From NCBI GenBank assembly GCA_017620455.1, contig JAFZQK010000086.1, forward strand, positions 1 through 19,830: a stretch of DNA of 19,830 nucleotides, given 5' to 3'. The position numbers and the translations under genes are program-made. Below the pieces are notes generated by a model. That model was not told the DNA's origin. It saw nothing but the letters and a program-made list of their open reading frames with translations, and made no database searches. Source of the stretch: Clostridia bacterium (GTDB taxonomy: Bacteria; Bacillota_A; Clostridia; Christensenellales; Aristaeellaceae). This document shows positions 1 to 6,910 of the stretch, piece after piece (the first letter of the stretch is position 1; each line of letters starts with the position of its first letter).

Positions 1-1967
1 GCGCCGATGGCGATGCCGTTATCCGCCACCGTCAGGGCAGGCGCGTCGTTGATGCCGTCGCCCACCATGGCGACCTTCCCGAGGGGCTTAAGACTGCGGA
101 TCACGTCCGCCTTGCCTTCCGGCAAAACGCCCGCGATCACCTGGTCCACTCCCGCCTGGGCGCTGATGGCCCTGGCCGTCCTTTCGTTGTCGCCGGTGAG
201 CATCACGGTCTGGATGCCCATGTTCTTCAGCTCCCGGATGGCCTGGGCGGAATCCGGCTTGATGGGATCGGCGACGGCGATCATGCCGCAGAGGCTTCCG
301 TCCAGGGCGAAGAGCAGCGGCGTTTTTCCCTGCTCCGCCAGGGCGTTTGCCCGCGCGGATACGGCTTCGCTGACCAGCCCCCTGGACGCAAGATATTTCA
401 GGCTTCCGCCCAGCAGCTCTTTGCCGTCCAGCCGGGCGCGGAGCCCGTGGCCGGGCAGCGCTTCAAAGCCGGTGACTTCCGAAAGCGCCAGGCCCTCCGC
501 TTCGGCGGCGACGGCCCTGGCCAGGGGATGCTCGCTGTTTTTTTCCAGGGACGCGGCCAGGGAAAGCAATTCGTTTTTCTCCATGCCCAGCGGGATCACA
601 TCGGTCACGCGGGGCTGGCCCTCGGTCACGGTGCCCGTTTTATCCAGCGCGATCAGCTGCGTCCTGCCCGCGCCCTCCAGCGCGGCGGCGGTCTTATACA
701 GCACGCCGGTTTTCGCGCCCACGCCGCTGCCCACCATGATGGCAACGGGCGTGGCGAGCCCCAGGGCGCAGGGGCAGCTGATCACCAGCACCGAGATGCC
801 CCGGGCGATGGCAAAGGAGAAGGGCTTTGCGGCGAGCAGCCAGCCGGCCAGCGTCAGCAGGGCGAGCCCGATGACGGCGGGCACGAAGATCCCGGATACC
901 TTGTCCGCGATGCGGGCCAGCGGGGCTTTTGTCGCCGCCGCGTCGGAAACGGTGCGGATGATCTGCGCCAGGGTGGTGTCTTCTCCCACGCGGGTGGCGC
1001 GGCATTCAATATACCCCTGCTGGTTCATGGTGGCCGCGGAAACGGCGTCGCCCGCGGCCTTGTCCGCCGGGATGCTTTCCCCGGTCAGCGCGGATTCATT
1101 GACCGCGGTGACGCCCTTGAGGATGACGCCGTCCACCGGGATCTGCTCCCCGGGACGGACCACGAACACGTCGCCTGCGCGGACCTCTTCGACGCCCACC
1201 TCTGTTTCCGCGCCATCCCGCAGCAGTACGGCGGTTTTGGGGGCCAGCCGCATCAGCCCTTTCAGCGCGTCCGTGGTGCGGCCCTTGGACATGGCCTCCA
1301 GCATTTTGCCCACGGTGATCAGGGTGGGGATCATGGCTGCGGATTCAAAGTACAGGTTCATGCCGTACTTCATCACCGTATTGTGATCGCCTGCTCCCTG
1401 GGCCAGGATCATCAGGAACAGCTCCGTCAGGGAATAGACGAAGGACGCCCCGGACCCCAGGGCCACCAGGGTATCCATGTTGGGCGCGCCGCGGACCAGG
1501 GAAGAAAAGCCGGAGGTAAAAAACTTCCCGTTGACGATCATCACCATCACGGCCAGCAGCAGCTCGAACAGGCCCAGGAACACATGGTTGTCGAAAGCCG
1601 CGGGGGCGGGCCAGCCCCACATCCCGTGCCCCATGGAGAAATACATGAGGATCAGCAGGATCGGCACGGAAAACAGCAGCCGTTTTTTCAGTTTGGGCGT
1701 TTCGTGATCCTTGAGCGCTTCCGCATCCGCCCAGGAAGGGGCCTCGCCGGGGGCGGCTGCTTTCGCCGCGCCTTTCAGGGAAGCGCCGTATCCTGCGGCC
1801 TCCACGGCGCGGATGATATCGGCGGGCGAAGCCGTGCCCTCCACGCCCATGGAGTTCGTCAGCAGGCTTACGGAGCACGAAGTTACCCCCGGCACCCCGG
1901 ACACCGCTTTTTCCACCCGGCTGGAGCACGCGGCGCAGCTCATGCCGGTCACCTGGTACTGTTCCAT
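1..1967 (-). CDS. copA: Copper-exporting P1B-type ATPase CopA, C-terminus missing at window edge
   Basis: Pumps Cu(I) out of the cytoplasm across the cell membrane using ATP. The 655 visible residues contain one N-terminal heavy-metal-associated domain with the metal-binding GMSCAAC motif (C11, C14), then the membrane segments. The actuator-domain TGES motif and the transmembrane CPC metal site (C398-P-C400, in SCPCALG) follow. Next come the phosphorylation motif DKTGT (D442), the nucleotide-domain SEHPLA motif and the hinge motif GDGINDAP (residues 636-643). The frame is still open at base 1, just after GIAIG, so roughly the last hundred residues, including the final membrane helices, lie outside. 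The ATG at 1967 directly starts the HMA domain and has GGGGAG/AGGA upstream. It follows csoR by 17 bp and must share its copper-controlled promoter. The CPC and HMA motifs favour copper or silver over zinc/cadmium. Confidence 0.97.
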   Translation of the reverse strand, partial: MEQYQVTGMSCAACSSRVEKAVSGVPGVTSCSVSLLTNSMGVEGTASPADIIRAVEAAGYGASLKGAAKAAAPGEAPSWADAEALKDHETPKLKKRLLFSVPILLILMYFSMGHGMWGWPAPAAFDNHVFLGLFELLLAVMVMIVNGKFFTSGFSSLVRGAPNMDTLVALGSGASFVYSLTELFLMILAQGAGDHNTVMKYGMNLYFESAAMIPTLITVGKMLEAMSKGRTTDALKGLMRLAPKTAVLLRDGAETEVGVEEVRAGDVFVVRPGEQIPVDGVILKGVTAVNESALTGESIPADKAAGDAVSAATMNQQGYIECRATRVGEDTTLAQIIRTVSDAAATKAPLARIADKVSGIFVPAVIGLALLTLAGWLLAAKPFSFAIARGISVLVISCPCALGLATPVAIMVGSGVGAKTGVLYKTAAALEGAGRTQLIALDKTGTVTEGQPRVTDVIPLGMEKNELLSLAASLEKNSEHPLARAVAAEAEGLALSEVTGFEALPGHGLRARLDGKELLGGSLKYLASRGLVSEAVSARANALAEQGKTPLLFALDGSLCGMIAVADPIKPDSAQAIRELKNMGIQTVMLTGDNERTARAISAQAGVDQVIAGVLPEGKADVIRSLKPLGKVAMVGDGINDAPALTVADNGIAIG

Positions 1968-1984
1968 TCCTGTTCTCCCCGAAT

Positions 1985-2296
1985 TTACTTCATCAGCTTC
2001 TGCAGCGTTTCCATCAGCGCGTCCACCGTTTCATCGCGCCCGGCGCGGATATCCGCCGACACGCAGGTGCGGATATGATTGGCCAGCAGCACCCGGCAAA
2101 AGCTGTTCAGCGCGGAATTGACCGCCGATGCCTGGGTCAGGATATCCGGGCAGTAGGCGTCTTCCTCCAGCATCCGCTGCAGGCCGCGCACCTGGCCCTC
2201 GATCCGCTTCAGGCGGTTCATCAGATCGTGGCGTTCATTTTCATCCCGCACCTTTTTCCGTTCCGAATGATCGTGAGCTCCCGGCAAGCCTTCCAT
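1985..2296 (-). CDS. csoR: Copper-sensing transcriptional repressor CsoR
   Basis: CsoR/RcnR-family all-helical repressor, 103 residues, that releases DNA when it binds Cu(I). The copper ligands are visible with canonical spacing: C49, H74 and C78 (25 and 4 residues apart, as in the family), with Y48 beside the first Cys. The sequence NRLKRIEGQVRGLQRML (residues 27-43) is the conserved helix 1 signature that contributes to DNA binding. An upstream TTG in frame would extend the protein to 2341, but the ATG at 2296 has a GGAGG site 7 bases away, and the extension would cover an operator, so 2296 was chosen. The N-terminal 20 residues (with H8, H10, H23) are a poorly conserved extension that could add metal-binding capacity. 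It is the first gene of a csoR-copA operon and probably represses itself and copA. Confidence 0.95.
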   Translation of the reverse strand: MEGLPGAHDHSERKKVRDENERHDLMNRLKRIEGQVRGLQRMLEEDAYCPDILTQASAVNSALNSFCRVLLANHIRTCVSADIRAGRDETVDALMETLQKLMK

Positions 2297-2313
2297 TGCG
2301 CCGCCTCCGTTAA

Positions 2314-2330
2314 ATACCCTGCGGGGGTAT
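2314..2330 (-). promoter_or_regulatory. CsoR operator 2, in the csoR 5' leader
   Basis: Second palindrome of the same type, ATACCC-TGCGG-GGGTAT, between the predicted transcription start and the csoR ribosome binding site. Its centre lies 38 bp from the centre of operator 1. That is a little under four helical turns (38/10.5 = 3.6), so the two sites are not on exactly the same DNA face. It may be a second repressor site or a roadblock. Confidence 0.75.
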
Positions 2331-2346
2331 GATTGATGCAATAGGA

Positions 2347-2375
2347 ATTATATACCCCCGTGGGGTAATTGTCAA
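2347..2375 (-). promoter_or_regulatory. csoR-copA promoter, perfect sigma-A consensus
   Basis: Read on the minus strand, TTGACA (2375-2370) and TATAAT (2352-2347) both match the consensus in full and are separated by exactly 17 bp. Transcription should start near 2340, giving a leader of about 40 nt before the csoR ATG. The spacer is occupied by a CsoR-type palindrome, so the repressor would block polymerase directly. Confidence 0.9.
2352..2368 (-). promoter_or_regulatory. CsoR operator 1, in the promoter spacer
   Basis: Palindrome TACCCC-CGT-GGGGTA (2353-2367), flanked by A/T. It matches the known CsoR box pattern of a G/C tract inverted repeat bounded by TA. It fills the spacer between the -35 and -10 boxes of the csoR-copA promoter. 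Confidence 0.85.
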
Positions 2376-2388
2376 GAGGGTCTGCATG

Positions 2389-2424
2389 AAAAAAGAGGAC
2401 GCCCGGGAAACGGAGGGAGGGCGT
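2389..2424 (-). terminator. Weak terminator-like hairpin upstream of the csoR promoter
   Basis: The arms ACGCCC (2399-2404) and GGGCGT (2419-2424) pair with a 14-nt loop. Read leftwards they are followed by CCTC and six T. It could shield the csoR promoter from minus-strand read-through. The stem is short and the loop large, so this is a weak call. Confidence 0.25.
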
Positions 2425-2439
2425 GTGGTTCTATGAAAA

Positions 2440-2467
2440 CTGACATTTATTTTCCGATCTGTATACT
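2440..2467 (+). promoter_or_regulatory. Candidate promoter for the thioredoxin-like gene
   Basis: CTGACA (2440-2445) and TATACT (2462-2467) with a 16-bp spacer, about 70 nt before the start codon. Each box differs from consensus at one position. The heptamer GTATACT occurs here (2461-2467) and again at 2486-2492, so an alternative -10 further downstream is possible but lacks a good -35. Confidence 0.4.
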
Positions 2468-2538
2468 CATTTCTGCGGTTTTATAGTATACTTACATCAG
2501 CATTTCGCACATTCTGGGAAAAAGAGGAGGACGGACGC

Positions 2539-3816
2539 ATGAAAAGAATCTTGCTTTTGCTGTTGGCGCTGGCGCTGATGCCGTGCTTTGGGCATGCGGC
2601 GGCGGAGGAAGCGGGGATCCTGGGGAAGCCTTTCCCGGATTTTACCACAACGGATACCGAGGGAAATCTCTTTACCCTTTCCGGGCAGTTCGCGGATCAC
2701 GAAGCGGTGCTGATCAATTTCTGGGCCACCTGGTGCCCGCCGTGCGGCGCGGAAATGGGATTTCTGAACGAAGCCTACGAACAGTACAAAGACCGCGTCG
2801 CTTTTATCGCGCTGTCCAGGGAAGAAGAGGATACGGCCGAAATCATCGAAGCCTATCGGAAAGCGCACGGCCTTTCCCTGCCCATGGGTCGGGATGAAGG
2901 AGCCGCCCTGTATAAGTACATCGGCGAAGAGGGCATTCCCGCCACGGTGATCGTGGACCGCTTCGGCAACGCCGCTTTCCTGAAAACCGGCAGCTTTTTG
3001 AGCGCAGAAGATGTGATGCGCGTGATCGAAGCCTTTCTGGGGGACGGCTATACCGGAACCGCCGTTTTGTCTGAAATTCCCAAGGACGCTTCCACCCGCG
3101 CTTTTCCCGTGTCCTCCGGCCGGGCGATCCGTGTGGAAAACGACGGCGCAAAATGCGTCCTGTTCCGGGTGGAGGACGATCCCGATCCCCAGCCGGCTTA
3201 TGTAATCTATGACGATGCCGCGCATCTGCGGCTGGAGATTGCCGCCTCCGACGATCCGGCTGCCGTCGCCTATTATAACTACAGGGACATTTTTACGCTG
3301 CAGAACCTGCTGGACGCGGAGCGCAGCGCTTATGTGATCGACCAGCCTATGCCGGACGCGGAAGCGGAGGCGCATTATGTTTGCGCATGCCTGATGGGAG
3401 AAGAGGATGAAAACGCCTTGTGCGTGTACCTGATCCCGGGGGATGAGTACATCGAAGAGCTGGCCGAAGCCATGCGTTCCTGGGGCTATGACGTCACCTG
3501 GGAATACGGCGATTTTACCTGGCCGGAAACGGCCCTTTCGCAGGCCTATCTTCTGCATATCGTGGATCAGGACGGCGTGCCTGTTCCGGGCGTCATGCTG
3601 AATTTCTGCACCGACGCGGCCTGTATCCCGCGGAAGTCCGACGCAAACGGGAACGTCGCCTTCGACGGCGCGCCGGACGTTTATCATGTGCAGCTGATCA
3701 AGGCGCCGGAGGGATACGGCTTTGATCCGGATTTTGAACTGTATACGGACCGGACCTATGGCGAATGGCTGCTGCGGATCCGGAAAAACGGCGACGCGTC
3801 CGCGCCGGCCAGATAG
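2539..3816 (+). CDS. Exported TlpA-like thioredoxin-fold protein with C-terminal Cna-B-like domain
   Basis: 425 residues. A Sec signal peptide covers about residues 1-22 (MKR, then a Leu-rich core, cleavage near GHAAA). The Cys at 16 does not sit in a proper lipobox, so a soluble or wall-associated protein is more likely than a lipoprotein. Residues 25-168 are a TlpA/ResA-type thioredoxin domain with the active site W65-C-P-P-C69 and the cis-proline P134 in GIPATVIVD. This suggests a thiol-disulfide reductase or oxidase acting outside the membrane. Residues about 175-330 have no recognisable family. Residues about 337-400 (HIVDQDGVPVPGV, then DANGNVAFDG) look like a Cna-B or carboxypeptidase-regulatory-type beta-sandwich. 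The start has AGGAGG upstream. It is a single-gene unit with its own terminator. The substrate is unknown; the copper operon next door is divergent and need not be related. Confidence 0.85.
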   Translation: MKRILLLLLALALMPCFGHAAAEEAGILGKPFPDFTTTDTEGNLFTLSGQFADHEAVLINFWATWCPPCGAEMGFLNEAYEQYKDRVAFIALSREEEDTAEIIEAYRKAHGLSLPMGRDEGAALYKYIGEEGIPATVIVDRFGNAAFLKTGSFLSAEDVMRVIEAFLGDGYTGTAVLSEIPKDASTRAFPVSSGRAIRVENDGAKCVLFRVEDDPDPQPAYVIYDDAAHLRLEIAASDDPAAVAYYNYRDIFTLQNLLDAERSAYVIDQPMPDAEAEAHYVCACLMGEEDENALCVYLIPGDEYIEELAEAMRSWGYDVTWEYGDFTWPETALSQAYLLHIVDQDGVPVPGVMLNFCTDAACIPRKSDANGNVAFDGAPDVYHVQLIKAPEGYGFDPDFELYTDRTYGEWLLRIRKNGDASAPAR

Positions 3817-3920
3817 GGCGGCGCGCCGGGATCGTCGGAGGACCGGGGGTTGCCCGAAGGCCTTCCCGCCGCTGGAATGACCGGAAAAAAGAAGGAAAGG
3901 GCAGGCTTCACCGGGCATGG

Positions 3921-3965
3921 AAAATCCGGGCTTTTAGCCGGCAGGCGGAGGGCCCGGATTTTTTT
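3921..3965 (+). terminator. Rho-independent terminator, copy 1 of a repeated hairpin
   Basis: AATCCGGGC (3923-3931) pairs with GCCCGGATT (3952-3960). Through three G-U pairs and one A-G mismatch the pairing continues to GCC/GGC around a GGCA loop, making a 17-position stem. A run of seven T (3959-3965) follows. It ends the thioredoxin-like gene. A nearly identical element follows the CstA-type gene at 6707. Confidence 0.88.
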
Positions 3966-4007
3966 GTTCGCCGGGTGAGAGATAGGGGCGGCGGCCGCAT
4001 GAAAATA

Positions 4008-4037
4008 TTGCAATCATTCAGAAATCTGTGGTATCAT
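4008..4037 (+). promoter_or_regulatory. Candidate promoter for the PAP2-cstA operon
   Basis: TTGCAA (4008-4013) and TATCAT (4032-4037) with an 18-bp spacer. This predicts a leader of about 120 nt, which contains the strong hairpin at 4064-4115. Confidence 0.45.
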
Positions 4038-4063
4038 ATCCATTGTGATCCTGTCTGCTGTGA

Positions 4064-4119
4064 AGCGCCCGGACGGCGGCGGTCCCCGCGGGATCCCGTC
4101 CGGCAGCGGGGCGCTTTTC
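4064..4119 (+). promoter_or_regulatory. GC-rich leader hairpin, possible attenuator
   Basis: AGCGCCC (4064-4070) can pair with GGGCGCT (4109-4115), and CCGGACGG (4069-4076) with CCGTCCGG (4096-4103). TTTTC follows at once. It lies between the candidate promoter and the PAP2 ribosome site, where a terminator-like fold would reduce read-through. No ligand-binding riboswitch class was recognised. Confidence 0.4.
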
Positions 4120-4166
4120 AGGCCCGGCGCAATGATAAAACCGACACAGAAGAACAGGAGGAGCCT

Positions 4167-5120
4167 ATGGATATTGATTACTTGCTGGTACTGCAGGATT
4201 TCCGGAAAAACATCGGCGACGCGCTGACGCCGTTCATGGAGGGTCTTTCCCTCTTTGCGGTGACGTTCCTGATCATGCTGCCCGTATTCGTGTACTGGGT
4301 CATCGACAAGAAAAAGGGCCTGTACACGCTGGTATCCTATTATCTCTGCTGCGGCGTCAACGCCATGGTGAAGCTGACGGCCTGCGTATACCGCCCCTGG
4401 ATCCGGGACGCGCGGGTGCTGCCCGCCGGAGACGCCATCAGCACGGCGACGGGCTATTCCTTCCCCAGCGGCCATACCGTCACCGCCGGGCCCATCTGCG
4501 GCGGACTGGCGGTAACCACCTGGCGGTGGAAAAAGCCCGTGGCCGTGGTTTTCCTCCTGCTCGCCCTGCTCACGGCGTTTTCCAGGAATTACCTGGGGGT
4601 GCACACGCCGCAGGACGTGATGGTGGGCCTGCTGGAATCCGCGCTGGCGCTGATCGCCGCGGCGAAGATCTTCAAATACCTGGAAAAGCATCCCGAAAAG
4701 GAAAACCTGTTCCTGCTGATCAGCTTCGTGGTGGGCTGTCTGGGCATCGTGTATATCACATACAAGTGGTATCCTATGGATGTTGTGAACGATAAGCTGC
4801 TGGTGGACCCGCAGAAAATGATGAACGACGGCTACGGGGACACCTGCCTGCTGATCGCCTTCCCCATTGCGCGGTACATTGAAAAAACCTTTGTGAAATT
4901 CAAGCCCGCGGGGCTGACGGGCCGGGGGCTGCTGATCGGCGCGGCGGGGCTGGTGCCGCTGGCGCTGATGATCCTGTATCTCAAAAAGCCGCTGGACGGC
5001 CTGCTGGGCAGCCACTGGGGGCATTTCTGCTATACCATGATCGTGGTGCTGTACTGCGTGGCGCTGTACCCGGCGGTGATCAAGGCGTTCGCAAAGCCCG
5101 AACCGTCCGCCGCGGACTGA
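4167..5120 (+). CDS. PAP2-superfamily membrane phosphatase
   Basis: 317-residue integral membrane enzyme of the type 2 phosphatidic acid phosphatase family, which removes phosphate from lipid phosphates such as phosphatidate, undecaprenyl pyrophosphate or sphingolipid-type substrates. All three catalytic motifs are complete: K69-X6-R76-P77, P100-S-G-H103 and S139-R140-XXX-G144-X-H146-XXX-D150, with H103 and H146 the expected catalytic histidines. The core resembles a family minimum. The C-terminal half adds several further hydrophobic segments (about residues 165-300). The ATG at 4167 is preceded by AGGAGG; an in-frame extension upstream to 3765 has neither a ribosome site nor hydrophobic character. 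It is followed after 33 bp by the CstA-family gene, probably in one operon. The exact substrate cannot be read from sequence. Confidence 0.92.
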   Translation: MDIDYLLVLQDFRKNIGDALTPFMEGLSLFAVTFLIMLPVFVYWVIDKKKGLYTLVSYYLCCGVNAMVKLTACVYRPWIRDARVLPAGDAISTATGYSFPSGHTVTAGPICGGLAVTTWRWKKPVAVVFLLLALLTAFSRNYLGVHTPQDVMVGLLESALALIAAAKIFKYLEKHPEKENLFLLISFVVGCLGIVYITYKWYPMDVVNDKLLVDPQKMMNDGYGDTCLLIAFPIARYIEKTFVKFKPAGLTGRGLLIGAAGLVPLALMILYLKKPLDGLLGSHWGHFCYTMIVVLYCVALYPAVIKAFAKPEPSAAD

Positions 5121-5153
5121 CCGCCGTATCCTCGATCCTTAGAGGGGTAAACC

Positions 5154-6596
5154 GTGATTTCATTGATCCTGTCATTGGCCGTCCTGCTGGCGGGCTTCGC
5201 CGTATACGGCCGCGTCACTGAGAAGGTTTTCGGCCCGGACGGCCGCACGACGCCCGCGGTGGCCGTCAACGACGGCGTGGACTGCGTGCCCATGAAGCCC
5301 TGGAAGGCGTTCCTGGTGCAGCTGCTCAACATTGCGGGCACGGGGCCGATCTACGGCGCGCTGATGGGCGCGTGCTTCGGGCCGGTGGTGTTCCTGTGGA
5401 TCGTGTTCGGCTCCATCCTGGGCGGCGCGGTGCACGATTATATGTCCGGCATGATCTCCTGCCGCCACGGCGGGGAATCCATCGCGGAGCTTTCCAGCCT
5501 GTATATCGGCAGGCCGGCCAAATGGATCATGCGGGTGTTTTCCGTGGTGCTGCTGGTGCTGACGGGCACGGTGTTCGTCAATACGCCGGCGGCGCTGATC
5601 ACCAATCTGGTGGGCGATTCGGGGCTCCCGATCTTTCAGAACATCCTTTTCTGGATCGTTGTCATTCTCCTGTATTACGTGCTGGCGACGCTTCTGCCCA
5701 TCGACCGGGTGATCGGCAGGCTTTATCCGGTGTTCGGCATCCTGCTGATCGTGATGGCCCTGGGCGTGCTGGGCGGCATCGTTATCGGCGGCAAAGCGAT
5801 CCCGGAAATCACGCTGCAGAACCTGCACCCCGCGGGGCTGCCGGTATGGCCTTTCATGTTCGTCACCGTTGCCTGCGGCGCCATTTCCGGCTTCCACGCC
5901 ACCCAGTCGCCCATGATCGCCAAGTGCATCACAAGTGAAAAGCAGGGCCGCAGCATCTTCTACGGCGCCATGATCGCCGAAGCGGTGATCGCCCTGATCT
6001 GGGCCGCCGCGGGCGTGGCCTTCTACGGCGCCACGGAAACGCTGGCCGATGCCATGACGAAAGCAAACGGCGGCCAGTCCCACGCGGTGCTGGAAATCTC
6101 CCAGACCCTGCTGGGCACCGTGGGCGGCGTGCTGGCGGTGATCGGCGTGGTGGTATGCCCCATCACCTCGGGGGACACGGCGTTCCGCAGCGCCCGGCTG
6201 ATCCTGGCGGAAACCACCCGGCTGGATCAGAAAAGGATGAAAAACCGGCTGATCATCACCCTGCCGCTGCTGGCCGTGGGCGCCGTGCTGACGCAGCTGG
6301 ATTTCGATGTGCTGTGGCGGTATTTTTCCTGGTCCAACCAGACCCTGGCCATGATCTCTCTCTGGGTGGCCACCGGCTATCTGGTCAAGGAAGGAAAATA
6401 CCGGTTCGGCTCCCTGCTCACGGCGCTGCCCGCCGCGTTCATGTCCGCGGTGAGCATGACCTATATCCTGATGGCGCCCGAAGGCTTCAGCCTGTCCGCC
6501 GCGGTTTCCCGGCCCATCGGCGCGGGCTTCGCGGTGGCCATGTTCTGCGTGTACGCGGTGCTGTTTTGGAAAATGAAAAAGAAAACGGTGGGATAA
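5154..6596 (+). CDS. CstA-family carbon-starvation transporter, short form
   Basis: 480-residue polytopic membrane protein of the CstA/BtsT family, whose known members import peptides or pyruvate by proton symport. The family signature QLLNIAGTGPIYGA is at residues 56-69. It is followed by FGSILGGAVHDYMSGM (85-100) and a run of hydrophobic helices to the C-terminus. Enterobacterial members are around 700 residues; this shorter version matches the truncated form common in clostridia and lacks the long C-terminal part. The start is GTG at 5154, with AGAGGGG upstream and a hydrophobic N-terminus beginning at once. It is downstream of the PAP2 gene in the same transcript and has its own terminator at 6707-6748. 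The name cstA is commonly given, but substrate is not established here. Confidence 0.9.
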   Translation: MISLILSLAVLLAGFAVYGRVTEKVFGPDGRTTPAVAVNDGVDCVPMKPWKAFLVQLLNIAGTGPIYGALMGACFGPVVFLWIVFGSILGGAVHDYMSGMISCRHGGESIAELSSLYIGRPAKWIMRVFSVVLLVLTGTVFVNTPAALITNLVGDSGLPIFQNILFWIVVILLYYVLATLLPIDRVIGRLYPVFGILLIVMALGVLGGIVIGGKAIPEITLQNLHPAGLPVWPFMFVTVACGAISGFHATQSPMIAKCITSEKQGRSIFYGAMIAEAVIALIWAAAGVAFYGATETLADAMTKANGGQSHAVLEISQTLLGTVGGVLAVIGVVVCPITSGDTAFRSARLILAETTRLDQKRMKNRLIITLPLLAVGAVLTQLDFDVLWRYFSWSNQTLAMISLWVATGYLVKEGKYRFGSLLTALPAAFMSAVSMTYILMAPEGFSLSAAVSRPIGAGFAVAMFCVYAVLFWKMKKKTVG

Positions 6597-6706
6597 AGCG
6601 AGGCCCCGGCCGGGGAGCGCGGACCGACCCGGAGGCGGATGTTCCCGGGCGCGGCAGGATGCCGCCGGAACGCCTCAAGAAATTGATTCTTTTTCCAAAC
6701 ATAAGA

Positions 6707-6748
6707 AATCCGAGCTTTCAGCCGACAGGCGGAGGGCCCGGATTTTTT
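6707..6748 (+). terminator. Rho-independent terminator, copy 2 of the repeated hairpin
   Basis: AATCCGAGC (6707-6715) pairs, with one A-C mismatch, with GCCCGGATT (6736-6744), followed by a T run (6743-6748). Compared with copy 1 at 3923 it has three transitions and one less T over 43 nt. One change turns a wobble pair into C-G, another creates the mismatch. Confidence 0.85.
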
Positions 6749-6769
6749 GTTTTCATACGTGTGTTATTT

Positions 6770-6821
6770 AGCGATCAAAAAGTGAAAACGGCCGGAGTGT
6801 TTTCCAAACGGAAAACGCTCC
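6770..6821 (-). terminator. Terminator of the type VII secretion operon
   Basis: GGAGTGTTTTCC (6794-6805) and GGAAAACGCTCC (6810-6821) form a 12-bp stem with a single G-U pair and an AAAC loop. Read on the minus strand the stem is followed by a T-rich stretch (complement of 6772-6789). It lies about 165 nt past the essC-like stop codon. Confidence 0.6.
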
Positions 6822-6910
6822 AGCCGACGATTGCGTGACGGATTGCACGCTGCTTATTCCTTTATACCGTGGCTGAACTGCCGATGCTTCCCGGAAGAGA
6901 AACCGCCTTT

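Larger units (their letters stand above)
3817..4166. other. Intergenic region with terminator, promoter and leader hairpin
   Basis: No supported gene in these 350 bases. A long plus-strand open frame crosses it, in frame with the PAP2 gene, but it has no ribosome site or recognisable protein before the ATG at 4167. The region holds the terminator of the thioredoxin gene, a candidate promoter and a GC-rich leader hairpin. These are listed separately. Confidence 0.7.

Noticed and set aside
447..2078. 543-codon plus-strand open frame opposite copA and csoR
   Set aside because: The minus strand carries complete CopA and CsoR motifs. The plus translation is low-complexity H/G/Q-rich and has no domain.
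2497..3918. 473-codon minus-strand open frame opposite the thioredoxin gene
   Set aside because: The plus strand has a signal peptide, WCPPC active site and ribosome site. The minus translation has none of these.
3765..4166. 134-codon N-terminal extension of the PAP2 phosphatase
   Set aside because: It overlaps the previous gene, runs through a terminator and promoter, is rich in Arg/Gly, and the ATG at 4167 has AGGAGG.
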